This document shows positions 6,101 to 12,207 of a DNA stretch of 12,255 bases, in pieces; position 1 is the first letter of the stretch, and each line of letters opens with the position of its first letter. Source of the stretch: Spirochaetaceae bacterium (GTDB taxonomy: Bacteria; Spirochaetota; Spirochaetia; Treponematales; Breznakiellaceae); contig JAITHF010000139.1 in assembly GCA_031280115.1 (NCBI GenBank), positions 1 through 12,255 on the forward strand, written 5' to 3'. The notes below the pieces were generated by a model that saw nothing but the letters and a program-made list of their open reading frames with translations, did no database searches and had not been told where the DNA came from. A program made the position numbers and the translations under genes.

Positions 6101-6352
6101 GACTCAAATCTATTCAGATCCGACTCAAATCTATTAAGATCCGACTCAAATCTATTAAGATCCGACTCAAATCTATTCAGATCCGACTCAAATCTATTCA
6201 GATCTGACTCAAATCTATTCAGATCTGACTCAAATCTATTCAGATCCGACTCAAATCTATTCAGATCCGACTCAAATCTATTCAGATCCGACTCAAATCT
6301 ATTCAGATCCGACTCAAATCTATTCAGATCCGAGCCGGATCTATTCAAATCT
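6101..6352 (+). repeat. Tandem array 4, twelve 21-bp units
   Basis: Twelve units of exactly 21 bp begin at 6101; the last (6332-6352) is degenerate. The unit combines GACTCAAATC and TATTCAGATC with C or T at the last base. Units with T contain the perfect palindrome TCAGATCTGA. A leader TATACCAACAAA (6065-6076) is shared with array 1. Plus-strand frames read DSNLFRS and minus-strand frames DLNRFES, open far beyond the array on both strands (5990-6517 plus, 5917-6348 minus). The possible starts are GTG and TTG with no ribosome binding site, so these are listed as repeat rather than genes. An ATG at 6053 is in frame with DSNLFRS but also lacks a ribosome binding site. Confidence 0.95.
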
Positions 6353-6457
6353 GAGCCGGATTTTCCCGCTCCGGCGGCGCTTCAAACCAGCGGCGCCGCG
6401 CTTTTTACGGTCTCTGCCCCGCCTTTAAGACGGGTGCATATATTTTTAAGGATTTTT
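6353..6457. other. Gap between array 4 and the small gene
   Basis: A half-unit (GAGCCGGAT) ends the array. GCTCCGGCGGCGC resembles the CTCCGGCGG segment next to arrays 2 and 3. Two copies of ATTTTTAAGGA occur back to back at 6442-6462, the second merging into the ribosome binding site of the next gene. TATATT at 6439-6444 could be a -10 element, but no -35 is seen. Confidence 0.5.
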
Positions 6458-6465
6458 AAGGAGGT
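6458..6465 (+). promoter_or_regulatory. Strong ribosome binding site AAGGAGGT
   Basis: A near-perfect Shine-Dalgarno sequence 4 bases (counted from GGAGG) before the ATG at 6469. It is one of the strongest in the window and the main reason to call the small gene that follows. Confidence 0.75.
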
Positions 6466-6468
6466 ACT

Positions 6469-6714
6469 ATGTATGTACAACTATCCACGATGGCTTCCCC
6501 CCGCTCGGAAGTCTTGAACGCCCGGGTCCGCGCGGCCTTTGAGCGGCTTATTGCGTGTATGCAGGACGTGAAAGACCGGTATTTCAAGACCCCGCCGCTT
6601 CTCGAAGAGGACTTAGAGGACTTTTTTATTGGCGCTTTCGCGCCTCTTTGGGAAGAATTTGGGGGAACCAGTTCCCCCAAACCCCCGCTAAAGGCGTCAT
6701 GCTTTGCGCCATAA
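6469..6714 (+). CDS. Small hypothetical protein with repeat-derived C-terminus
   Basis: An 81-residue frame directly behind a strong ribosome binding site. Residues 1-54 look like an ordinary soluble protein, partly helical (VLNARVRAAFERLIACMQDV) and ending in an acidic EEDLEDFF stretch. From residue 55 (position 6631) to the stop, the DNA is a copy of module C plus part of B in reverse: GGCGC-TTTC-GCGCC and the 10-bp hairpin TTTGGGGGAA-CCAG-TTCCCCCAAA (6658-6681). It translates as GGTSSPKPPLKAS. The same peptide appears in repeat translations at 1547 and 12121. The original C-terminus was probably replaced or extended by the repeat. No family is recognised. It may be a remnant of a longer gene. 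Confidence 0.55.
   Translation: MYVQLSTMASPRSEVLNARVRAAFERLIACMQDVKDRYFKTPPLLEEDLEDFFIGAFAPLWEEFGGTSSPKPPLKASCFAP
6631..6712 (-). repeat. Composite element copy 4 (C-B), inside a coding frame
   Basis: Modules C and part of B, inverted relative to copy 3 at 5391. Together the two copies frame array 4. The hairpin stem of 10 bp (6658-6667 with 6672-6681) is identical to those at 1583 and 7036. It lies wholly inside the open frame 6469-6714 and keeps that frame open. Confidence 0.8.
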
Positions 6715-6719
6715 CGAAT

Positions 6720-6996
6720 GCGGTGCTTTAGGCGGTTTTTTTATGGGGGGTTTGGGGGTTCTTGCCCCCCCCATAGCCTCTTAAAAGCGCCGAAAGGCGC
6801 AACAAGTCAAGCTGTTGGGGGGTGTTTAGTATGAGCGCGGTGCGGGTTTTTTATGGGGGGTTTGGGGGGCTTTTTTACCGGCGCTTCATGTTTCGCGTAT
6901 TCTTTTGCGAACTCCGCGTAAGGGAACAGCCTTCGGCTGCACCCATAATGCCTTAAAAGCGCCGAAAGGCGCAACAAGTCAATCTATTGGGGGTTT
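6720..6996 (+). repeat. Tandemly duplicated hairpin-rich segment
   Basis: Two diverged copies of one unit (about 6720-6830 and 6838-6996). Each starts with GGTTTTTTTATGGGGGG and TTTGGGGG, and ends with TTAAAAGCGCC-GAAA-GGCGC followed by AACAAGTCAA. The second copy carries an insertion at 6870-6939 that also occurs inverted at 11764-11833. No coding frame is supported here. Confidence 0.75.
6870..6939 (-). repeat. 70-bp segment, inverted partner of 11764-11833
   Basis: Read on the minus strand it matches 11764-11833 with about three mismatches in 70 bases. Both copies keep one frame open that reads LFPYAEFAKEYAKHEA. This looks like a fragment of a coding sequence carried within the repeats. 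The parent gene is not in the window. Confidence 0.75.
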
Positions 6997-7000
6997 TTTA

Positions 7001-7091
7001 TCGGCGCTGCGCTTCGCTTGCGCTTTTTAAGAGTTTTTGGGGGAACCAGTTCCCCCAAACCCCCAATCAACGGCTTCTAGCGCCGCGCCCC
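7001..7091 (-). repeat. Composite element copy 5 (C-B) upstream of the chemoreceptor
   Basis: GGCGC-rich start, TTTTTAAGAG, the hairpin TTTGGGGGAA-CCAG-TTCCCCCAAA (7036-7059), then CAACGGCTTCTAGCGCC, matching 1583-1640. It ends about 40 bp before the chemoreceptor start codon. Module A is missing. Confidence 0.8.
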
Positions 7092-7131
7092 CTTTCGCCA
7101 TCAAAACGCGATGAGATAAAAGGAAAACTTT

Positions 7132-9285
7132 ATGGGTAAAAAAATGACGTTCGCGGCGCTGTTTACCGCGATCGGGTTAAGCATGATGGCGTGTATCACT
7201 ATCGCCCTCTCAACGCTGTTCTTTATCAGCCTCCGGGGGATGGCCTACCGCCAGATAAAGTCCCATGTGCTTGAAACCGCCCTGCGCCTTGAAGATTCAG
7301 TGGCAGCAATGCTGAAAGACCACGCAGGGCTCGTGCAGGATACGGCGGAGGCGGTTGCGTCCCTTCACGCCGTAGCCGGCGAAACCCCCCATAACGCCAT
7401 ACAGGATTTCCTCATCCGTACGATGAAACGCCTCCCTGATGTGTCGTACCTCTACTACGCAAGCCTGATACCCTGGGGCAAAGAGGGGAGTTTCTTTATT
7501 ATTAACGACGGGTGGACCCCGCCGCCGGACTACGACCAGACCGATCGGGACTGGTTCAAAGCGGCAAAGGATGCCCGGGGGAACGTGGGCTACTCAGAGC
7601 CTTACCGGGAAGCCGCCTCCCAAGTGATCTCAGTATCCCTGTCCATACTTGTCAAAGACAGCGCCGGCAGGGAACTGGGAATTGTGGGCGCTGAAATAGT
7701 GATTGCCGCCCTGGGGGAGGCCCTCAATACGCTGCGCACCAATTCGCAGCGCCTCTACCTTATAGACCGCGCAGGCAAATATATCACCCACCCGGACGAA
7801 AAGATGGTGATGGACGGGGACTTCTTTGCGGAACACGGCCTCAATGACCATAAGAGCGCGGCCCTTTCTGAGCGCTCCTTCTCCGCTGAGACAAAGGAAG
7901 TGCTGCTCCATTCGGCGCGTATACCTGAGACGGACTGGATTCTGGTGTCCGTCATCCCCCGGTCAGTGATTTTCGCTGAGGTGAACCGCCTTCTTGCCCT
8001 CTCCCTTGTTATAATCGGGGCCCTTCTTGCGGCTGCGGCGGCAGTATTGGCGGTTATCACCCATAAAATGAGCAGGCCCCTGCGGGATATTACCGCGGCG
8101 CTTGCGGAGATAGCCCGGGAATGGGACCTTACCAAGCGCCTTGACGGGGAACAGGCGGCGCAGGTGGCTGAGTTTTCCCGCATAACCGACGTGTTCAACA
8201 TGACCTTTGAGAATATGGGCCGCCTTATCGGAACCATAAAGAGCCAGAGCCGGTCCCTCACCCATACGGGCATAGAGCTTTCAACCAACATGATTGAGAC
8301 CGCGGCGGCCATAACCGAGGTGAACGCGAACATTCAGAGCATGAAAGTCCAGATAGAGCGCCAGGCCGGGGAATCGGCGGAGGCCAAGCGCTCTGTTGAC
8401 CGGATGATGCGTAATATAGCCAATCTGTACGGGCATATTGATAAACAGGCAGGCAAAGTTTCCCAGTCCGCCGCGTCTGTGGAGGAGATGTTTGCCAGCA
8501 TTGAGGCCGTGGCGGAGACGCTGGACAGGAACGCGGGGAACGTGGCGGCCCTGCGGGAGTCCTCTGAGACGGGCAAGGCCGGCCTCCAGAGCGTGTTTTC
8601 TATTTTTCAGGAAATCGCCGAAGAATCCGAGGGGCTTTTACAGATAAACGCGGTGATGAACAATATCGCCAGCCAGACGAACCTTCTTTCTATGAATGCG
8701 GCGATTGAGGCGGCCCATGCCGGAGGCGCGGGCAAGGGCTTCGCGGTGGTTGCCGATGAGATACGCAAACTGGCGGAGTCTTCGGCAAAGCAGTCCAAAA
8801 CCACGGCGTTTATGCTGAAGAAAATTAAGGCCGCGATTGACACGCTGACCCGCTCCATAGCGGAGGTGCTGGACCGGTTTGCGAGCATTGACGGCGATGT
8901 ACGGGCCGTTTCCGAACAGGAAGCGGGTATCCGCTCGGCAATGGCGGAGCAGCATCAAGGGAGCAGGCAGCTCTTAGAGGCTGTTGAGGAACTGCGGTCG
9001 ATTACTGACATGGTAAAGCGGGAGTCCGCGGGCATCGCCGAAGAGAGCCGGGAGATAGGGGTCAAAAGCGCGGCGCTTGAGCGGATAAGCGCGGAGGTGT
9101 TTCACGGCATGGACGAGATGGCCGCCGGCGCCGGCGAGATAAATACCGCCGTGGTCCGGGTGAATGAGATAAGCGGGGCCAACCGGGACAGCATTACCGC
9201 CCTGAGCAATGAGATAGCCAAGTTCAAAGCAGCCGAACCCCCTGCGGGGGATTCAATGGCGCCTCAGCGGAATTCGAGAGCGTGA
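7132..9285 (+). CDS. Methyl-accepting chemotaxis protein, dCache-HAMP type
   Basis: A 717-residue transmembrane chemoreceptor. TM1 is at about 8-35. The periplasmic sensor at about 45-275 looks like a dCache_1 domain (the [18 protein letters not shown] segment at 128-145 and [11 protein letters not shown] at 212-222). TM2 is at about 287-311, HAMP at 312-365, then a long cytoplasmic coiled coil. The hairpin tip with [20 protein letters not shown] at 511-530 and [16 protein letters not shown] at 534-549 binds CheA/CheW. The ligand cannot be told; dCache domains often bind amino acids or other small molecules. The ATG at 7132 follows AAAGGAAAA. There is no C-terminal CheR-binding pentapeptide. 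Residues 702-717 are encoded by a copy of the repeat element (from 9235), so the native C-terminus seems replaced. Repeat copies in opposite orientation flank the gene. No other che gene is nearby. Confidence 0.95.
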   Translation: MGKKMTFAALFTAIGLSMMACITIALSTLFFISLRGMAYRQIKSHVLETALRLEDSVAAMLKDHAGLVQDTAEAVASLHAVAGETPHNAIQDFLIRTMKRLPDVSYLYYASLIPWGKEGSFFIINDGWTPPPDYDQTDRDWFKAAKDARGNVGYSEPYREAASQVISVSLSILVKDSAGRELGIVGAEIVIAALGEALNTLRTNSQRLYLIDRAGKYITHPDEKMVMDGDFFAEHGLNDHKSAALSERSFSAETKEVLLHSARIPETDWILVSVIPRSVIFAEVNRLLALSLVIIGALLAAAAAVLAVITHKMSRPLRDITAALAEIAREWDLTKRLDGEQAAQVAEFSRITDVFNMTFENMGRLIGTIKSQSRSLTHTGIELSTNMIETAAAITEVNANIQSMKVQIERQAGESAEAKRSVDRMMRNIANLYGHIDKQAGKVSQSAASVEEMFASIEAVAETLDRNAGNVAALRESSETGKAGLQSVFSIFQEIAEESEGLLQINAVMNNIASQTNLLSMNAAIEAAHAGGAGKGFAVVADEIRKLAESSAKQSKTTAFMLKKIKAAIDTLTRSIAEVLDRFASIDGDVRAVSEQEAGIRSAMAEQHQGSRQLLEAVEELRSITDMVKRESAGIAEESREIGVKSAALERISAEVFHGMDEMAAGAGEINTAVVRVNEISGANRDSITALSNEIAKFKAAEPPAGDSMAPQRNSRA

Positions 9286-9380
9286 GCGGCGCGGGGCATG
9301 AAGCCTTTAGCGGGGGTTTGGGGGAACTGGTTCCCCCAAATCTCTTTAAAAAGCGCAAGCGCAGCGCAGCGCCCTTTCGC
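9236..9380 (+). repeat. Composite element copy 6 (A-B-C), overlapping the chemoreceptor 3' end
   Basis: CCCCCTGCGGGGGATTCA (start of A) fuses to GGCGCCTCAGCGGAATTCGA (module B) within the last 16 codons of the chemoreceptor. It continues past the stop into AAGCCTTTAGCGGGGG and the hairpin TTTGGGGGAA-CTGG-TTCCCCCAAA (9317-9340), then a GCGCAAGCGCAGCGCAGCGC tail. The hairpin could act as the gene's terminator, although only CTCTTTAAAAA follows it. The A module is shortened. Confidence 0.85.
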
Positions 9381-9394
9381 CTGCGCTGCATGGG

Positions 9395-9423
9395 TAGACC
9401 TTATGCGGTTTTTTTAATATACT
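9395..9423 (+). promoter_or_regulatory. Candidate promoter of the EcsC-like gene
   Basis: TAGACC (9395-9400) and TATACT (9418-9423) lie 17 bp apart, about 25 bp before the start codon. The -10 matches 5 of 6 consensus bases and the -35 matches 4 of 6. The region between is T-rich. It lies just outside the repeat element. Confidence 0.4.
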
Positions 9424-9447
9424 ACAAACAGGCGTAAGGAGGAATGG

Positions 9448-10188
9448 ATGGCGGATACGACCGAAGTGGTAGGAGTATGGTACAATGTGCTGGGAGCGGC
9501 ATTGCAGATTCCCGGGGCGCGGGTAAACCGCGCTGAATTTCTTGTAAAAGAATTCGGCAAATACTGCAATCCGGCAACTATAGAAAAGATTTTCTCGAAA
9601 GGCACCGCAGCCGCAGGCGTGGAAGCGGCGCTCATGGACAAAGTAGCGGAGGATACTATCAACCTCCACGCGGGAATAGCCGCGTCCTTGTCGTTTGCCG
9701 CAGGAATACCCGGGGGGCTTGCAATGCTGGCAACCGTTCCGGCGGATATTGCCCAATACTATTATCATGTCATAGCAGCGGCTCAAAAACTCGCGTATAC
9801 CTATGGTTTTTTGGAAATGCCTCTGGTTGAGGATGATTTTAAGTCATTGATAACCCTGCTTCTTGGGGTTATGGCGGATATAGAGGACGCGAATACTACT
9901 GTAACCGAACTCTATGCCAGCCAGGTATCAAGAGAAATGGCGGCTATGGCAATGGGAAAAGCCCTTAATAAGGCGGCGCTGAAAACCGCTTTGGCCCTTG
10001 CATACAGGCTGACCGGAAAATCCGTCTTCAAATCCATTTGGAAAGCCGTGCCGGTTCTAGGCGGCGTGGTATCCGGCGGGATAACCCTGTGCACCTTCCT
10101 GCCTATGTGCAATAACTTAAAAACAAGGCTCCATAGAAGCGTAGAAGCCGCAAAAAAAATGCCTTTGCTGCCAAGCGTGGCGCCCTAG
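9448..10188 (+). CDS. EcsC-like family protein
   Basis: A 246-residue protein with the look of the EcsC family. A Gly/Pro-rich turn followed by a helix, AAGIPGGLAMLATVPADIAQ at 84-103, leads to a helical stretch ending KLAYTYGF (114-121). A second Gly-rich segment, KAVPVLGGVVSGG at 199-211, is followed by a hydrophobic stretch. Bacillus subtilis EcsC sits beside the EcsAB ABC exporter; its biochemical role is unsettled and no transporter gene is near here. The protein probably associates with the membrane through the two hydrophobic regions (about 75-100 and 200-220). The start is the second of two overlapping ATGs (9444 and 9448): only 9448 is in frame, and AAGGAGG lies 5 bases before it. 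It ends 11 bp from the end of the converging dehydrogenase gene. Confidence 0.72.
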   Translation: MADTTEVVGVWYNVLGAALQIPGARVNRAEFLVKEFGKYCNPATIEKIFSKGTAAAGVEAALMDKVAEDTINLHAGIAASLSFAAGIPGGLAMLATVPADIAQYYYHVIAAAQKLAYTYGFLEMPLVEDDFKSLITLLLGVMADIEDANTTVTELYASQVSREMAAMAMGKALNKAALKTALALAYRLTGKSVFKSIWKAVPVLGGVVSGGITLCTFLPMCNNLKTRLHRSVEAAKKMPLLPSVAP

Positions 10189-10199
10189 CCCCGGGCCGC

Positions 10200-11477
10200 C
10201 TAGATTTCAGGGGCGTGTTCCAAGAGATAATCTTCGGCTTCTTTATTCCACAACCCGTTGTAAGACGCGCAGATGTCCCCCAAACGCCGGAAGAACGGAT
10301 CGTCCCTGCCTTTTTCCGCAAAGCCGGCAATCGCGCTCAGGCCCAGGCGCTTGTGGGTATAGATGAGTTTCTTGCCCCCGGGGATTGCGTCCAGATCAAG
10401 CGTGGCCTGAGCCGCCGCGTCAAGGCCGCCTATGTGGGTGACCATGAAAACCGGATTGATAACCCCGCCGGCCATGAGGGACAGGGCCTCTTTCATGTCG
10501 TCAGTGCTGCCGCCGGAGGTGCCTACGATATGGTGCCCCTCGTAATGGACGTTATAAAAGTTTAAGGAACCGGAGAACTCCGGGTCCGTGGGGCCTGCGA
10601 AGAAGTTCAGGCACCCGCCGCGCCCTAAAAGCCGCCCCCCCAGCTCAAGAACCGGCTTGACCGGCGCGAACACGAACACATCGTCGTACAGGGCGCCGCG
10701 GTTACGGTCTCTCAGGGCCCCCACAGGATCGGAGAGGGCTTTTGTGTTTACATACACAAGCTCCACCCCGTTTTCCCGGGCGTCTTCCGCCGTAAGGAGG
10801 CTTGCGGCGCGGGACAGGCGGCTCTCGTCTATGTCCGCAACCACCAGGCGGGAGGGTTTGCGGGGGTTGTGCAGGGCGTAATCAACGGCGCAAAGCCCCA
10901 TAGGCCCGGCGCCGGCAAGGAAGAGGAGGGACCCGCCCTCAGCAATGCCCATAACGTGCCGGTACGAGCCCGCTTCCGTGTGGTACTGGGCGTGGAAAGC
11001 CCCGGCAATACAGGATACCGGCTCGGCCAGGGACCCAAGGTAAAAATTATCCCCTGTATAGAGGAGGAGGCAGTTCATCTCCATCACTTCAGGGGGAATG
11101 ATAATATACGTGGCGTCCCCGCCTATGTATTGGTACGAATAGCCCGGGGCCCAGAGCGTGGCCTGCCCCTGCTGGTCCGGGTAATTTAGCGCCGGCTGGA
11201 TAGTAAACTTGGCGCCCGCTTGAAAGGCCCCTGCCCAGGCGGCGCCGACCTGTTCAATGACCCCGCAGAACTCGTGGCCGATAACCGCCGGCTTTTCAGC
11301 GAGCGTACCCCTGACCCGTTTGTGCCGCTCCCCCTGCATTGCCAGTTTATGGCTGGACATACAAATCGAATCAGAGACCACCCGCGCAAGGATTTCGTCA
11401 TCTTGCAAAGGGGGAAGATCGAATTCGTCAAGCCTCAAATCCCGCGCCCCGTGGATGCGGACCGCTTTTGTTTTCAT
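10200..11477 (-). CDS. Zinc-type medium-chain dehydrogenase, sorbose-1-phosphate reductase-like
   Basis: A protein of 425 residues in the medium-chain alcohol dehydrogenase superfamily. Catalytic zinc ligands are visible: C39 (in DSICMSSHK), H68-E69 in GHEFCG and probably E152 in AEPVSC. The cofactor fold has G189-A-G-P-M-G194 and an acidic residue after strand two (VVADIDESR, D215), suggesting NAD(H). The structural four-cysteine zinc lobe is absent. Length and overall pattern resemble proteins annotated as L-sorbose-1-phosphate reductase, so a sugar-phosphate ketone/alcohol substrate is inferred, not shown. The frame opens upstream to 11528, but GGAGG at 11487-11491 points to ATG 11477 (9-base gap) or the adjacent GTG 11480 (6-base gap). 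It converges with the EcsC-like gene. No sugar transporter or kinase is nearby. Confidence 0.85.
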   Translation of the reverse strand: MKTKAVRIHGARDLRLDEFDLPPLQDDEILARVVSDSICMSSHKLAMQGERHKRVRGTLAEKPAVIGHEFCGVIEQVGAAWAGAFQAGAKFTIQPALNYPDQQGQATLWAPGYSYQYIGGDATYIIIPPEVMEMNCLLLYTGDNFYLGSLAEPVSCIAGAFHAQYHTEAGSYRHVMGIAEGGSLLFLAGAGPMGLCAVDYALHNPRKPSRLVVADIDESRLSRAASLLTAEDARENGVELVYVNTKALSDPVGALRDRNRGALYDDVFVFAPVKPVLELGGRLLGRGGCLNFFAGPTDPEFSGSLNFYNVHYEGHHIVGTSGGSTDDMKEALSLMAGGVINPVFMVTHIGGLDAAAQATLDLDAIPGGKKLIYTHKRLGLSAIAGFAEKGRDDPFFRRLGDICASYNGLWNKEAEDYLLEHAPEI

Positions 11478-11486
11478 CACAGTATC

Positions 11487-11491
11487 CCTCC
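11487..11491 (-). promoter_or_regulatory. Ribosome binding site and leader hairpin of the dehydrogenase gene
   Basis: GGAGG before ATG 11477/GTG 11480 rules out the longer frame that starts at 11528. Just upstream, GCGAT-TTTTT-ATCGC (11505-11519) forms a small hairpin in the leader, next to a sequence resembling a worn remnant of module C (TTATCGCGCCTCTCAT). Confidence 0.6.
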
Positions 11492-11553
11492 TATAGATGA
11501 GCCTGCGATTTTTTATCGCGCCTCTCATACTACCATGAACCTCCCGCCTCCTT

Positions 11554-11714
11554 CAACCCCCTTCGGGCAGCCTGCGGCTGTTTTACGTGCTTCTTGTAGC
11601 GAGAGGGTTTGCGGGTTTAGTCACAACCCCGAAAGATGCGCCTCAGCGGAATTCGATGGCGCACGGGCGCAGCGCAGGAAGCCTTTAGCGGGGGTTTGGG
11701 GCAGCCGAAGGCTG
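11554..11714 (+). repeat. Composite element copy 7 (A-B)
   Basis: Module A with CCCCCTTCGGGCAGCC and GGCTGTTTTACGTGCTTCTTG, close to the first A of copy 3 at 5391. Then module B with GCGCCTCAGCGGAATTCGA (as in the chemoreceptor end) and GGGCGCAGCGCAGGAAGCC. It switches after GGGGTTTGGGG into CAGCCGAAGGCTG instead of the usual hairpin. Its A end lies about 77 bp upstream of the dehydrogenase start codon. Confidence 0.82.
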
Positions 11715-11763
11715 TTTCAGCAGCCGTAGTTTGCGCTATGAGCCGCAAAACATAAAGCGCCGG
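11715..11763. other. Short non-repeat spacer
   Basis: It holds only GCAGCC/GGCTG palindromic words and no supported gene or signal. Confidence 0.4.
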
Positions 11764-11833
11764 CAGCCAAAGGCTGTTCCCTTACGCGGAGTTCGCAAAA
11801 GAATACGCGAAACATGAAGCGCTGATAAAAAAG
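11764..11833 (+). repeat. 70-bp segment, inverted partner of 6870-6939
   Basis: Nearly identical to the reverse complement of 6870-6939 (about three mismatches). The shared frame reads LFPYAEFAKEYAKHEA, then LIKK here and PVKK in the other copy. It lies between a composite element and array 5. Confidence 0.75.
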
Positions 11834-11892
11834 GCCCCCAAATTGCATTATAAAAGCGCAAGCGCAGCGCAGCGCTCGTAACCGAACAGAGC
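11834..11892 (+). repeat. Scaffold before array 5
   Basis: CCCCCAAATTGCATTATAA, the GCGCAAGCGCAGCGCAGCGC tail and CTCGTAACCGAACAGAGCGG. The same order recurs at 12107-12165, before array 6, with a few base changes. Confidence 0.85.
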
Positions 11893-12039
11893 GGGGTTTT
11901 CACGGCGGGGAGCGGTATCCGTGAGGCGCGGGGAGGTATCCGTGAGGCGGGGAGCGGTATCCGCAGGGCGCGGGGAGGTATCCGCAGGGCGCGGGGAGGT
12001 ATCCGCAGGGCGCGGGGAGGTATCCGCACGGCGCGGACG
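11893..12039 (-). repeat. Tandem array 5, seven 21-bp units
   Basis: A degenerate unit (11893-11913) and six units at 11914, 11935, 11956, 11977, 11998 and 12019. The unit combines GGTATCCGC or GGTATCCGT with AGGGCGCGGGGA, extremely GC-rich. CCGC-AGGGC-GCGG forms a short dyad. The flank order (CTTCATGCGCTGCACCC next to the array on the minus strand) shows that it is inverted relative to arrays 2 and 3. Minus-strand frames read RALRIPP; a start for them is not supported. Confidence 0.93.
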
Positions 12040-12165
12040 TAAGGGGGCAGGGCAGGCGGAAGGGTGCAGCGCATGAAGCCTTTAGCGGGGGTTTGGGGGA
12101 ACTGGTTCCCCCAAATTGCATTATAACAGCGCAAGCGAAGCGCAGCGCTCGTCACCGACCAGAGA
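12040..12165 (+). repeat. Scaffold between arrays 5 and 6
   Basis: GGGCAGGCGGAAGGGTGCAG and CATGAAGCCTTTAGCGGGGG (module B end), the hairpin TTTGGGGGAA-CTGG-TTCCCCCAAA (12092-12115), TTGCATTATAACAGCGC and CTCGTCACCGACCAGAGAGG. The left part matches 9294-9345 after the chemoreceptor. The right part matches 11836-11892. Confidence 0.87.
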
Positions 12166-12207
12166 GGGGCTTTCACGGCGCGGAGAGGTATCCGTGGGGC
12201 GCGGGGG
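12166..12207 (-). repeat. Array 6, two 21-bp units
   Basis: Two units of the array-5 type: one with CTTTCACGGCGCGG like the degenerate first unit of array 5, and one with GGTATCCGTGGGGCGCGG. It is the minimal form of an array, in the same flanking context as array 5. The sequence after it (12208-12255) is GC-rich, with no feature recognised before the window ends. Confidence 0.8.

Noticed and set aside
967..6352. Plasmid-type iterons and a replication origin
   Set aside because: The unit length fits iterons, but several unrelated unit types occur on what looks like a chromosome, with no rep gene and no DnaA-box cluster recognised.
11478..11528. N-terminal extension of the dehydrogenase to 11528
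   Set aside because: It would cover the ribosome binding site at 11487-11491 and a leader hairpin, and adds residues unlike the family N-terminus.
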